NCBI GenBank assembly: GCA_030531645.1
Contig: JAUNNB010000001.1
Coordinates: 124,001 to 188,000, forward strand
Origin: Candidatus Saccharimonadota bacterium
GTDB lineage: Bacteria > Patescibacteriota > Saccharimonadia > Saccharimonadales > Saccharimonadaceae
DNA length: 64,000 nucleotides
Direction of reading: 5' to 3'
Made by a program: the position numbers and the translations under genes
The notes under the pieces: model-generated
What the model was told of the DNA's origin: nothing
The model's input: only the letters and a program-made list of their open reading frames with translations
The model's database searches: none
Part shown: in pieces, positions 46,691-54,814 of the stretch
How the letters are laid out: every line of letters begins with the position of its first letter
Position numbering within the stretch: position 1 is the stretch's first letter

Positions 46691-49618
46691 ATGGTGAGTG
46701 GATATCTAAGTGAAGGCGGAGTTAAGCTCCAGAACGGTGATGCTGAGAATTGCATCAAGATTCGTGGTGCCCGTCAACATAATCTCAAGAATATCGACAT
46801 TGATATCCCTCGCGACAAACTTGTAGTTATTACCGGTCTTTCTGGCTCTGGTAAATCTAGCCTAGCTTTTGACACTCTTTATGCCGAGGGTCAGCGTCGT
46901 TATGTTGAAAGCCTCAGCTCTTATGCGCGTATGTTCCTAGGCGTGATGGACAAGCCTGATGTTGATATCATCACCGGTCTCAGCCCAGCCATTTCCATCG
47001 ATCAGAAGTCTACTTCTCGCAATCCTCGTTCTACAGTAGCAACCGTTACAGAGGTTTATGACTATTTGCGTCTGCTCTTCGCTCGCGTCGGTATTCCGCA
47101 CTGTCCAATCTGCCATCGTGAAGTCTCGCGCCGCAGTGTCGAAGATATTGTTAACGAAGTTATGAAGCTTCCGCTCGGTTCTAAATTAATGCTTCTTGCA
47201 CCAATTGTGTCTGAGAAAAAAGGCGAGTTTGCACACATTCCAGAACAATACCAAACCAAGGGTTTCTCGCGCGCTCGTGTTGATGGCATCGTCTATGCGC
47301 TAGACGAGTTTCCACGCCTTGAGAAACAAGAGCGCCACGACATTGAAATCGTAGTGGACCGCTTCATCCTCACCCCAGATATGCTTTCCCGCATTTCTTC
47401 CAGCATCGAGCAGGCCCTCGACCTAGGTCAGGGAATCATCAAGGTCTTGAAGATTAACGATAATTCTAGTTCCATTGAAACTCATGGCTCTAAAGTTACC
47501 GACGAGGTTATTACATATTCTCAGCGTTATGCTTGTGAATATCATCCAGACGAGCTCATTCCTGAACTCGAACCACGCCTCTTCTCGTTCAACGCTCCAC
47601 AAGGCGCCTGTCCTACTTGTACCGGTCTTGGCACACGCCAGGAGATTGACCCAAATCTTGTACTCAATAAGAATCTCACCATCGCCGAAGGTGGTATTCG
47701 CCCATTCAACCGCATGCAGGTTTCTGCTTGGTGGATGAAACGCTTAGCGGCTGTGGGTGCCCGTCATAATTTCGACCTTCATACGCCGCTCGAACAATTC
47801 TCGCCTGAGCAGATTAATATTTTGCTTTATGGCACAGGTGACGAAAAATACACCGTAAAGGTAGAAAACTATGCCAAATGGGGCAACGGCGCAACCTACG
47901 ATTCTACTTACGAAGGTGTTATCCCGACTCTCGAACGCCGTTACAAAGAAACTGATTCCGATTTTATTAGAAAAGACATTGAGCGCTTTATGCGCGTTCA
48001 TGAATGTCAGGCTTGTCACGGTGCTCGCTTGAAGCCGTCTGTGCTCGCCGTTACGGTTAACGACCTCAATATTGTTGATATGTGTAATCTCGATGTTGAT
48101 GCTACACTTGATGTTTTGAGCAAAGACCTCAAATTTAAAGAAGAGGAAAAGGCTATTGCCGAACCTATCATTAAGGAAATTCGCGAGCGTGTTCAGTTTA
48201 TGAAGGATGTAGGCCTTGGCTATCTCGAACTTGGCCGTGCTGCTAATACGCTTTCTGGTGGTGAGGCTCAGCGTATTCGCCTTGCGACCCAGATTGGTTC
48301 TGGCCTTCAAGGTGTCCTCTATGTTCTTGATGAGCCATCAATTGGTCTTCATCAGCGCGATAATGATAAATTAATTGCTACATTGAAGCATCTACGCGAC
48401 CTTAAGAATACAGTACTTGTAGTTGAGCATGATGAGGATACGATGCGTAGCTCAGATTACCTCATTGACATCGGTCCAGCCGCCGGCTCAAAAGGTGGTG
48501 AAGTTACTGCTGTTGGTACCCCAGAAGAAGTTATGAAAAGTGAAACTTCTATCACCGGCAAGTATCTCTCCGGCAAGATGACTATTGAAACTCCAAAGAC
48601 CCGTCGCAAAGCCAAGCCGGGCAAAGAAATTGTAGTCAAAGGAGCCAAAGAAAATAACCTCAAAAATATCGATGTCCATTTCCCACTCGGAGTTCTCACT
48701 GTTGTCTCCGGTGTCTCTGGATCCGGTAAGTCTACCCTTGTCAATGAAATTCTAGCCAATGAACTGCTTGCTCGCCTCCATCGCGCGCAGACTGTGGCTG
48801 GCGCACATGACAATATCGAGGGAATTGAAAACTTGGATAAATGTATTGTCATTGACCAGTCGCCAATTGGCCGCACTCCACGTAGTAATCCAGCGACCTA
48901 TACTGGCGTGTTTAATCAAATTCGTGAGCTCTTTGCACAGCAACCTGAGGCTGAAGTTCGTGGCTATAAGGCTGGGCGTTTCAGCTTCAATGTCAAAGGC
49001 GGACGCTGTGAACACTGTCAGGGCGATGGCGTAAATAAGATCGAAATGCACTTCCTCCCGGATGTTTATGTTACTTGTCCAGCTTGTCATGGCAAGCGTT
49101 ATAATCGCGAAGCTCTCGAAATTAAATATAAAGGCAAGGACATTTCTCAGGTTCTCGATATGACTATCGACGAGGCTGTCGAATTCTTTGCTAACATTCC
49201 ATCAATCACACCTAAACTCAAAACCATTCAAGAAGTCGGTCTTGGCTATGTGAAACTCGGCCAACCTGCTACTACTTTCTCTGGTGGTGAAGCTCAGCGT
49301 ATCAAACTTGCAACCGAGCTTGCACGCCGTTCTACTGGCAAAACTCTTTACATCCTCGATGAGCCAACTACCGGTCTCCATACCGATGATGTTAAACGCC
49401 TCCTAACTATTTTGAATCGCCTCGTTGATGGTGGCAATTCAGTTATCGTTATTGAACACAATCTCCATGTTATCAAATCTGCCGACTGGCTCATTGATAT
49501 GGGGCCAGAAGGTGGCGCTCATGGTGGTACCGTTGTTGCAACCGGCACACCAGAAGACTTGGCAAAAAAAGCCGACACCCCGACCGGCGAGTTCTTAAAA
49601 GATTATCTTACCAACTAG
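46691..49618 (+). CDS. uvrA: Excinuclease ABC subunit A
   Basis: Damage-sensing ATPase of nucleotide excision repair. The protein has 975 residues, full length. First Walker A is GLSGSGKSS (49-57), followed by the conserved [21 protein letters not shown] block split near 66-86; zinc site CPICHREV and a later CxxC pair; two ABC signatures ([12 protein letters not shown] and [12 protein letters not shown]); second zinc module CEHCQGDG and CPACHGKRY; final Walker [12 protein letters not shown]. UvrB and UvrC are not in the window. Its last 11 bases overlap the convergent CAP gene. Confidence 0.97.
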   Translation: MVSGYLSEGGVKLQNGDAENCIKIRGARQHNLKNIDIDIPRDKLVVITGLSGSGKSSLAFDTLYAEGQRRYVESLSSYARMFLGVMDKPDVDIITGLSPAISIDQKSTSRNPRSTVATVTEVYDYLRLLFARVGIPHCPICHREVSRRSVEDIVNEVMKLPLGSKLMLLAPIVSEKKGEFAHIPEQYQTKGFSRARVDGIVYALDEFPRLEKQERHDIEIVVDRFILTPDMLSRISSSIEQALDLGQGIIKVLKINDNSSSIETHGSKVTDEVITYSQRYACEYHPDELIPELEPRLFSFNAPQGACPTCTGLGTRQEIDPNLVLNKNLTIAEGGIRPFNRMQVSAWWMKRLAAVGARHNFDLHTPLEQFSPEQINILLYGTGDEKYTVKVENYAKWGNGATYDSTYEGVIPTLERRYKETDSDFIRKDIERFMRVHECQACHGARLKPSVLAVTVNDLNIVDMCNLDVDATLDVLSKDLKFKEEEKAIAEPIIKEIRERVQFMKDVGLGYLELGRAANTLSGGEAQRIRLATQIGSGLQGVLYVLDEPSIGLHQRDNDKLIATLKHLRDLKNTVLVVEHDEDTMRSSDYLIDIGPAAGSKGGEVTAVGTPEEVMKSETSITGKYLSGKMTIETPKTRRKAKPGKEIVVKGAKENNLKNIDVHFPLGVLTVVSGVSGSGKSTLVNEILANELLARLHRAQTVAGAHDNIEGIENLDKCIVIDQSPIGRTPRSNPATYTGVFNQIRELFAQQPEAEVRGYKAGRFSFNVKGGRCEHCQGDGVNKIEMHFLPDVYVTCPACHGKRYNREALEIKYKGKDISQVLDMTIDEAVEFFANIPSITPKLKTIQEVGLGYVKLGQPATTFSGGEAQRIKLATELARRSTGKTLYILDEPTTGLHTDDVKRLLTILNRLVDGGNSVIVIEHNLHVIKSADWLIDMGPEGGAHGGTVVATGTPEDLAKKADTPTGEFLKDYLTN

Positions 49619-50612
49619 TAAAAATCTGCGTCCAGTAAGTTTTGTATTTAGCGTTTGCGTCAAATTCAAACCCAACGGACAAATATTTGTAATTCGAATT
49701 AAGTATATTGGCGCGGTGACTATCCGAGTTCATCCAAGCACGCACAACTGCGCGTGGAGATGCTACATTGGCGCCAGCTGCTACATTTTCGCCACTATAT
49801 TGGTTCTTTGCTGGAGTACAGACTGTAACCCAATTTGTCCCGTCTGGGCGAGTGTGCGAATATGAAGTTTTAAGCTCTGAAACGCGAGTGAACGCTGCGG
49901 CTTGGCAAGCACCGCCAGCGCTGAGTTCGGCAATACCACGCGCGCGACGTTCTTCATTGACAAGATTTAGAACCTCATTTTTCCAATCATCAACTGGCAC
50001 TGGCTTCACAATAACTTCAATCGTATCACGCCTTGCACCATCGTAAGTACCGGCAGTGATAGTTGTAGTGCCTACACCTACAATCAATGGATAACGACAC
50101 TTAGTAACATCGCCACCAAGATCCGCACGAGCCATATTATAAAACCCGGAGATTACGCTTTTGTTGGATGTCTGCCAGTACATATTATTATAGCCAGGCA
50201 AAGATGAATCGATACAAATATCTTTATCAGCACTCTGATAAATTGTAATCGACTTTTCATTCCAAAGCTCCCCGTGTGGCACATTGCCACTTGTGGCGCG
50301 ACCTTGTTCGTCAGTAGTCTCACCACTACTAATAGTGGCTCCGGCGCCAACTTGGGATACTTCTCCTCCCGAACTTGCGGCTTCCAAATTTGGCGCACTA
50401 CCATCCGTACCAGCCGTCAGTAGATCCGGCGATTCCATTGAACCGTCAACTTCATCGGAGCGTTCCGAAACGACTTTTAAACCCTCGTTTCCAGTCAGCC
50501 CTATTGCCGATGCAATCAGCACGCCTGCCACCAAAATCGCTACCGCGTTGACTGATAAGAGTATTGTCATCCGCTGTTGTTTTAACATTTTGGCTGCGGC
50601 GGCTGCGGTCAT
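49608..50612 (-). CDS. Membrane-anchored CAP/SCP-domain protein
   Basis: A 334-residue protein. A signal anchor (about 16-38) follows an Ala/Lys-rich start; residues 40-115 are a Ser/Gly/Glu-rich linker; 120-205 may be an Ig-like beta domain (ITIYQSADKDICIDSS to DTIEVIVKPV); 208-334 is the CAP domain, with VLNLVNEERRARG, the YSHTRPDG region with a conserved His, GENVAAGA and WMNSDSHRANILN. CAP proteins are secreted and may bind lipids or act on peptides. On minus, 15 bases after the 7TM protein gene, so the two form an operon. Overlaps uvrA's end by 11 bases. Confidence 0.82.
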   Translation of the reverse strand: MTAAAAAKMLKQQRMTILLSVNAVAILVAGVLIASAIGLTGNEGLKVVSERSDEVDGSMESPDLLTAGTDGSAPNLEAASSGGEVSQVGAGATISSGETTDEQGRATSGNVPHGELWNEKSITIYQSADKDICIDSSLPGYNNMYWQTSNKSVISGFYNMARADLGGDVTKCRYPLIVGVGTTTITAGTYDGARRDTIEVIVKPVPVDDWKNEVLNLVNEERRARGIAELSAGGACQAAAFTRVSELKTSYSHTRPDGTNWVTVCTPAKNQYSGENVAAGANVASPRAVVRAWMNSDSHRANILNSNYKYLSVGFEFDANAKYKTYWTQIFTSW

Positions 50613-50627
50613 TTAGAAAGCCTCAAA

Positions 50628-51959
50628 TTACTTAGCTTTTGTATCAATCATGGCTGCTACGAGATTAATAACCATCTCGATTTGCACCAAATCTTTACGT
50701 TCAAAACTCATCTTGCCAAGTGGCTTACCTACTAGGATTTGGCCGAATGCCTTACCCTTAGCATCATTAAGCTCTGCTACCGCCATCAAATCAGAACGGT
50801 CGAAGATCTCCTTTACGGGGTCGCTTAATTCCTGCCAAATATTAGCAGTAGGATTCTTTTTCAACTTTGTAATAGTAGATAATTCAGAACCACTTAGTGG
50901 AAGTGCAGATGATCCATAAAGTTTGCCGTCTACAATCAAGCCAATGTATGTAAAATGCATATGGTCTGCAAGGAATTCTGAAAGTTCGTTCAAGTTTGTG
51001 TTTGTGGTCATCGAATTTAATTTTTTAACGATGTAAGCGAGGTCAACTTGATTTGTGTGTATCAAGGAATTTGTGAAGGTTGTAAGCTCATTAATCACTG
51101 GGAATAAGAGCAACACAATCACAATCATGATGAAGTTCAAAACGAAAATCGAAGTCGATGGGTTAGGAACTTTGAAGAGTGCAGTGAAGACGATGTAGAA
51201 GATAATCATGTAGATGATTGCTGCTGCACAAATCATAATTGCGTAAGACAAAATCTTGAGCCAACGACCAGATAGAGAAATCATCTTGTAGCGAAGAGTT
51301 GCATAATAGAATGCAATCATTGAGAAGCCGAGTAGGAACGGACCAACCCAAATCAAATCATAGCGCATGCGTGGTAGAATCACGTCGAAGATAAGGCTAC
51401 AGGTGCCGCCAATACCCATTGAAACGAGCAAGATGGCAAAACCAGTTTTTACAGCTTTACTGCGAGCCTTCTTGATGCGGTACATCAAAGCAAACATTGA
51501 TACTGATGTCGAGATGATAAGGAAAATTGAATATGCAATGTAATACCAACCATCAACAATACTTACTGAGTTCCCCTCAGGTGAAAGAGTCACGCCGGAG
51601 TAAAGTAGGGAATGATCGTAAAGCAAAGCGCCACACATAAACATAGCGCCGAGCGTCAGTATCCACGCAAAGATTTTCCCTAGTAGGCTAGAATGCATTA
51701 AGTATGCAAACATTGGCAAGCTTACGAAAAGGCCGAAGCCATATACGCCAAAGATGACGATATGCTCCATCCCCACATTTTCTGGCGTAAGAGCCATGAA
51801 CGCTGCAATAGAGAGACCCCAACCAGCTGTGGCTAAGGTGGACAGAGTAAAGTATTTTGCTGCCTTCCTTTCTTGTTTTTTAGACCCACCGTAAACCGCA
51901 ATACCTGACAAAAGTGTCAAAATACCAGTCACGACAAGTAACAAAGTTGATAATTGCAC
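50628..51959 (-). CDS. 7TM receptor-like membrane protein with a GAF-like domain but no kinase
   Basis: A 443-residue protein. Eight or so hydrophobic segments (about 4-24 to 285) resemble the N-terminal 7TM region of histidine kinases (the LYDHSLLYSGV and MRYDLIWVGP blocks); the soluble C-terminal part (about 300-440) looks like a GAF-type domain (LNELSEFLADHMHFTYIGL, GQILVGKPLGKMSF). The histidine kinase domain is absent. Start is GTG at 51959 behind a very good AAGGAGGT site. It heads the minus-strand operon with the CAP protein and is divergent from the surface-protein gene at 52020. Likely a sensor for an unknown signal. Confidence 0.7.
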   Translation of the reverse strand: MQLSTLLLVVTGILTLLSGIAVYGGSKKQERKAAKYFTLSTLATAGWGLSIAAFMALTPENVGMEHIVIFGVYGFGLFVSLPMFAYLMHSSLLGKIFAWILTLGAMFMCGALLYDHSLLYSGVTLSPEGNSVSIVDGWYYIAYSIFLIISTSVSMFALMYRIKKARSKAVKTGFAILLVSMGIGGTCSLIFDVILPRMRYDLIWVGPFLLGFSMIAFYYATLRYKMISLSGRWLKILSYAIMICAAAIIYMIIFYIVFTALFKVPNPSTSIFVLNFIMIVIVLLLFPVINELTTFTNSLIHTNQVDLAYIVKKLNSMTTNTNLNELSEFLADHMHFTYIGLIVDGKLYGSSALPLSGSELSTITKLKKNPTANIWQELSDPVKEIFDRSDLMAVAELNDAKGKAFGQILVGKPLGKMSFERKDLVQIEMVINLVAAMIDTKAK

Positions 51960-51988
51960 TTGACCTCCTTTTAGATTTAGCTTATACT
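51960..51988 (+). promoter_or_regulatory. Promoter of the surface-protein gene at 52020
   Basis: TTGACC (51960-51965), 17-base spacer, TATACT (51983-51988). The -35 box overlaps the ribosome binding site region of the divergent gene. The start is followed by a leader of about 25 bases without a clear Shine-Dalgarno site. TATACTTAT also occurs before the related gene at 54815. Confidence 0.6.
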
Positions 51989-51989
51989 T

Positions 51990-51995
51990 ATTATA
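51990..51995 (-). promoter_or_regulatory. -10 box of the minus-strand 7TM-CAP operon
   Basis: TATAAT on the minus strand. The leader of about 24 bases carries AAGGAGGT before the GTG at 51959. It lies 1 base from the plus-strand -10 box, so the divergent promoters compete. Confidence 0.55.
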
Positions 51996-52019
51996 TAAAG
52001 CAAACGGTTAAAAATCAAT

Positions 52020-53318
52020 ATGAAAAAATCAAAAATTACAGAAAAAAAGGTTAAGCTTGCGAAGATAAATTATACTCCGTCCAAGCGTCAAAAACAGAAA
52101 GTCCGCTTCAATAAGATCTATAAATTATCGCAAAAGGTTTGTGCCGTTGCTTTTGTTGGTTTAGCCTTAATTGCTGCATCTAGCCTAGTTAATGCTTTCA
52201 CGGCGGTTGATATGGCGAACGACGACGGTATCCCTTCTGTTTGGGCCAATAACGCCTCTACCGAGCTCAACTCCGCTTTGCTTTCCGAACAAATTGCAAA
52301 TAAAATCCAATATACGACATACCTCACAAATAGCAATACAAAGGAAAAAGTACTTGTTAAGAAATTCTCAGTCTTCATCAAGGATAATAACGGTGAAAAT
52401 CAGGGCTTCTTGCCATTTGATAATGGTAAACTAGAGGTTTCCTACACGCCAAACGACCTTTCGTCTTGGCAGCCAGTTGAGATTACGGCTCCATCTACCG
52501 ATTCTCTCGGGTTTGTTCTTAATGATATTATCACTCTAGCCCCAGCTGGTAGCGACGAATATAATACTGTCTACTTCCGTTTCTATGTAGAAATTCCAGA
52601 GGAAGGCGCTGATTATCTCGCAACTTCAACTTTCTATGCAACAGATGAATTCGATACGGCCCAAGTCTTCTTATCAAAAGACAACTTCGTACTAGGCAAG
52701 GGCTCGGTTACTGAACCAGAAGTTCCAGAAGAAGGTGTTTCCGTAGTATTCAATTCCAATGGCGGCTCAAAAGTCGAAACCGTAAATATTGCAAAAGGTG
52801 AAACTGTCGCTGAGCCAGAAAAACCAGCTCGCAAGGGCTACGTCTTCCTAGGTTGGACTCTCCCAGGCTGGGGCACTGAAAATTGCAAAGAAGATGATGC
52901 CTGTTCAGATAAATTCGATTTCAGCACGCCTATAACAGAAAACCTAGTCCTTACCGCACAGTGGCAGCGTGTTGTGGCTGCCCCATCATCAGCCAATAAG
53001 GTAGAAACTCCTGTCCCTAATGTTCCGGCTACTAGCTACGAAGAAGATAATACCATTATGTATGTCCCAGATCTCTATGTCCCAGTGCTCGGTCGCACCG
53101 CCTTTAGCTCAGCTATGGAATTCATCTTTGAACTCGCTACATCAATTTTCGGTAGCCGTTCGTTCGACTCAATTATCCTTTCCCAAGCTTCAGTTATGAT
53201 TATCCTAGCCCTCTTTGCCGTATCCTTCGCCACTATGTGCGCAACGCATAAGTATAGCGACAACGGTAAGTTCTCTCCGCTCAAGAAGTTAAAAGAGCTA
53301 AACCTCATCGAGAAATAA
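52020..53318 (+). CDS. Surface protein with shared beta domain and Listeria-Bacteroides repeat
   Basis: A 432-residue protein. A Lys-rich start precedes a signal anchor (about 40-60); residues about 115-235 form a domain also found in the protein at 54815 (GFLPFDNGKLEVSYTPNDL, GFVLNDII, TVYFRFYVEIPEE, STFYATDEF); residues about 245-325 hold a Flg_new/InlB-type repeat (VVFNSNGGSKVETVNI, PARKGYVFLGWTL, LVLTAQW); a C-terminal hydrophobic anchor (about 385-405) and a short basic tail end it. Extracellular, anchored at both ends. It may act in host or cell contact; no sortase motif is seen. Confidence 0.78.
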   Translation: MKKSKITEKKVKLAKINYTPSKRQKQKVRFNKIYKLSQKVCAVAFVGLALIAASSLVNAFTAVDMANDDGIPSVWANNASTELNSALLSEQIANKIQYTTYLTNSNTKEKVLVKKFSVFIKDNNGENQGFLPFDNGKLEVSYTPNDLSSWQPVEITAPSTDSLGFVLNDIITLAPAGSDEYNTVYFRFYVEIPEEGADYLATSTFYATDEFDTAQVFLSKDNFVLGKGSVTEPEVPEEGVSVVFNSNGGSKVETVNIAKGETVAEPEKPARKGYVFLGWTLPGWGTENCKEDDACSDKFDFSTPITENLVLTAQWQRVVAAPSSANKVETPVPNVPATSYEEDNTIMYVPDLYVPVLGRTAFSSAMEFIFELATSIFGSRSFDSIILSQASVMIILALFAVSFATMCATHKYSDNGKFSPLKKLKELNLIEK

Positions 53319-53324
53319 CCTAGC

Positions 53325-53349
53325 CGGGGTTTACAACCCCGGTTTTTTA
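53325..53349 (+). terminator. Intrinsic terminator of the gene at 52020
   Basis: CCGGGGTT pairs with AACCCCGG around TAC, followed by TTTTTT. Confidence 0.9.
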
Positions 53350-53353
53350 GTGT

Positions 53354-53359
53354 AAAATA
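53354..53359 (+). promoter_or_regulatory. -10 box of the methyltransferase gene at 53411
   Basis: TAAAAT, beginning 4 bases after the terminator's T run. Leader of about 45 bases includes GTGGTGGAGTTCTTTT, close to the GGTGGGAGGCTCTTTT in the leader at 35667, and ends with GGAGGTGG before the ATG. Confidence 0.4.
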
Positions 53360-53410
53360 GACCCCTGAAGTGGTGGAGTTCTTTTCAATATTACATGGAG
53401 GTGGTTTATC

Positions 53411-54688
53411 ATGTCTGTAAAAATCGTAGAGATGTATAAGGATGTTGAACATCCGAGCAGAACAGAGAAACGTGTTTCCGCCCTCTCCGAGGAAAACATT
53501 ACTCGCTTTGTCGAGATGTCCAGGAAGCACTACAAAGACCCTGAGGCGTATCGCACGCCTGACGCAAGTGACGATCCGAACTGTTTCGACGTCCTGGCTG
53601 TGAAGACCAAGCTTTACCCACGCATTATGGGACAGGTTAATGATCTTTCGAAGAGTCTGGGCGGAGAAAAGGATAAATTACTGGAGAAGCTGCTCAGAGC
53701 AGCCAAGATTTTCAAGGTTGATGATACCAAGCTGAAAGAAGCTGACACGGCTACGCGCCTTTGCTATGAGTGGACGGAGTTGATCTGGCAGAAATGCCGT
53801 CGCTCAGTTCTGAACCCTGGCATTGCAGGATTTCTTGAGCTCAATGGTGCTCACGATTTCTCCCAGGCCTTCTGGGATGTTATCTTGACGGCGCCGCTTT
53901 CGCAGTCTCTGTTGCCGGCCATCGGCATGACCTATGACTTTGTGGGGAATCTGATGGAGATTGATGTAGATGATACCTTCGGTTTTCTGGTTCCGGGCGT
54001 TGGCGGCGATTTATCCAAGAACGATGCCGGATTCGTCTACATTAATGAGCGCAGGAATTTCATTGCGAATGAGCTGATGAGCCTGATTAGGTCCAGCACC
54101 AAACCCGTCGAGGTATTTACCGGCGGTGGTGGTATGCTGATTGAGCTGTTTAACGATGGTGTCATTGATGCTCTGAAAAGCGACAAGTATCTGCTCCCGA
54201 AGATCCACGTTTACGATCAGGATCCGGCATTGGATGATAACGAATACATCTATGAGCAGATTCCGCATTTCAAGGAGATCGTGGTTCGCCATCAGTGCGA
54301 TATCCAGACGGCTCTTCAGACCTGCGTAGCCGAAGGCAAGCAGTTTGACCTGTGCTATACTATGGGTTTGCTCTGCTACATTCCTCAACTTTCAGCAAAG
54401 GTGATGGGTGGCGTCATGGCAATTACCAAACCGGGCGGAAAGTATGTTTTCGATTATCTTTTCGAACATCTGGTATGGCATCGTGATGCTGAGCTCTTGA
54501 ATTACAGCGGTTCCAGTGAAGGTTTCCATTTCTTCCCGCGCGAAGAATCCATCGCGAAGATTCAGGCCGATGTGTCTGCAATCGCCCCGATGTTCGCCGG
54601 CAAGGACTTCAGCTTTGAGAACAATGTTTCGATTACCGATGACTCTCAGCATATGGGAGGTTTCATTACTGTTACAAAACCTGATTAA
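53411..54688 (+). CDS. SAM-dependent methyltransferase-like protein, atypical codon use
   Basis: A 425-residue soluble protein. The SAM-binding part is in the second half: VEVFTGGGGMLIELF (about 237-251), KIHVYDQDPALDD after it, and FDLCYTMGLLCYIPQ; KPGGKYVFDYLFEH resembles the post-motif strand. The first 200 residues are helical and unassigned. The gene uses CTG, GAG and CCG codons far more than its neighbours and seems higher in GC; it has its own leader, strong ribosome binding site and terminators, which suggests transfer into this locus. Substrate unknown. Confidence 0.7.
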   Translation: MSVKIVEMYKDVEHPSRTEKRVSALSEENITRFVEMSRKHYKDPEAYRTPDASDDPNCFDVLAVKTKLYPRIMGQVNDLSKSLGGEKDKLLEKLLRAAKIFKVDDTKLKEADTATRLCYEWTELIWQKCRRSVLNPGIAGFLELNGAHDFSQAFWDVILTAPLSQSLLPAIGMTYDFVGNLMEIDVDDTFGFLVPGVGGDLSKNDAGFVYINERRNFIANELMSLIRSSTKPVEVFTGGGGMLIELFNDGVIDALKSDKYLLPKIHVYDQDPALDDNEYIYEQIPHFKEIVVRHQCDIQTALQTCVAEGKQFDLCYTMGLLCYIPQLSAKVMGGVMAITKPGGKYVFDYLFEHLVWHRDAELLNYSGSSEGFHFFPREESIAKIQADVSAIAPMFAGKDFSFENNVSITDDSQHMGGFITVTKPD

Positions 54689-54720
54689 TCTACCACTTCA
54701 CATGCCGTCTTTAGGGCGGT

Positions 54721-54751
54721 TGCCCTGGGCCTATGGCCCGGGGCATTTTTT
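54721..54751 (+). terminator. Strong intrinsic terminator of the methyltransferase gene
   Basis: TGCCCTGGGCC pairs with GGCCCGGGGCA (one G-T pair) around TAT, followed by TTTTTT. A weaker hairpin CCGTC/GGCGG precedes it at 54705-54719. Confidence 0.9.
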
Positions 54752-54762
54752 ATGTAAAGCCC

Positions 54763-54791
54763 TTGCGCTTATTTTTGTTTTCACATATACT
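54763..54791 (+). promoter_or_regulatory. Promoter of the surface-protein gene at 54815
   Basis: TTGCGC (54763-54768), 17-base spacer, TATACT (54786-54791) followed by TATA. The -35 is imperfect. Leader holds AAGGAGG (54802-54808) before the GTG. Confidence 0.55.
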
Positions 54792-54814
54792 TATATTAAT
54801 TAAGGAGGCTTCAG

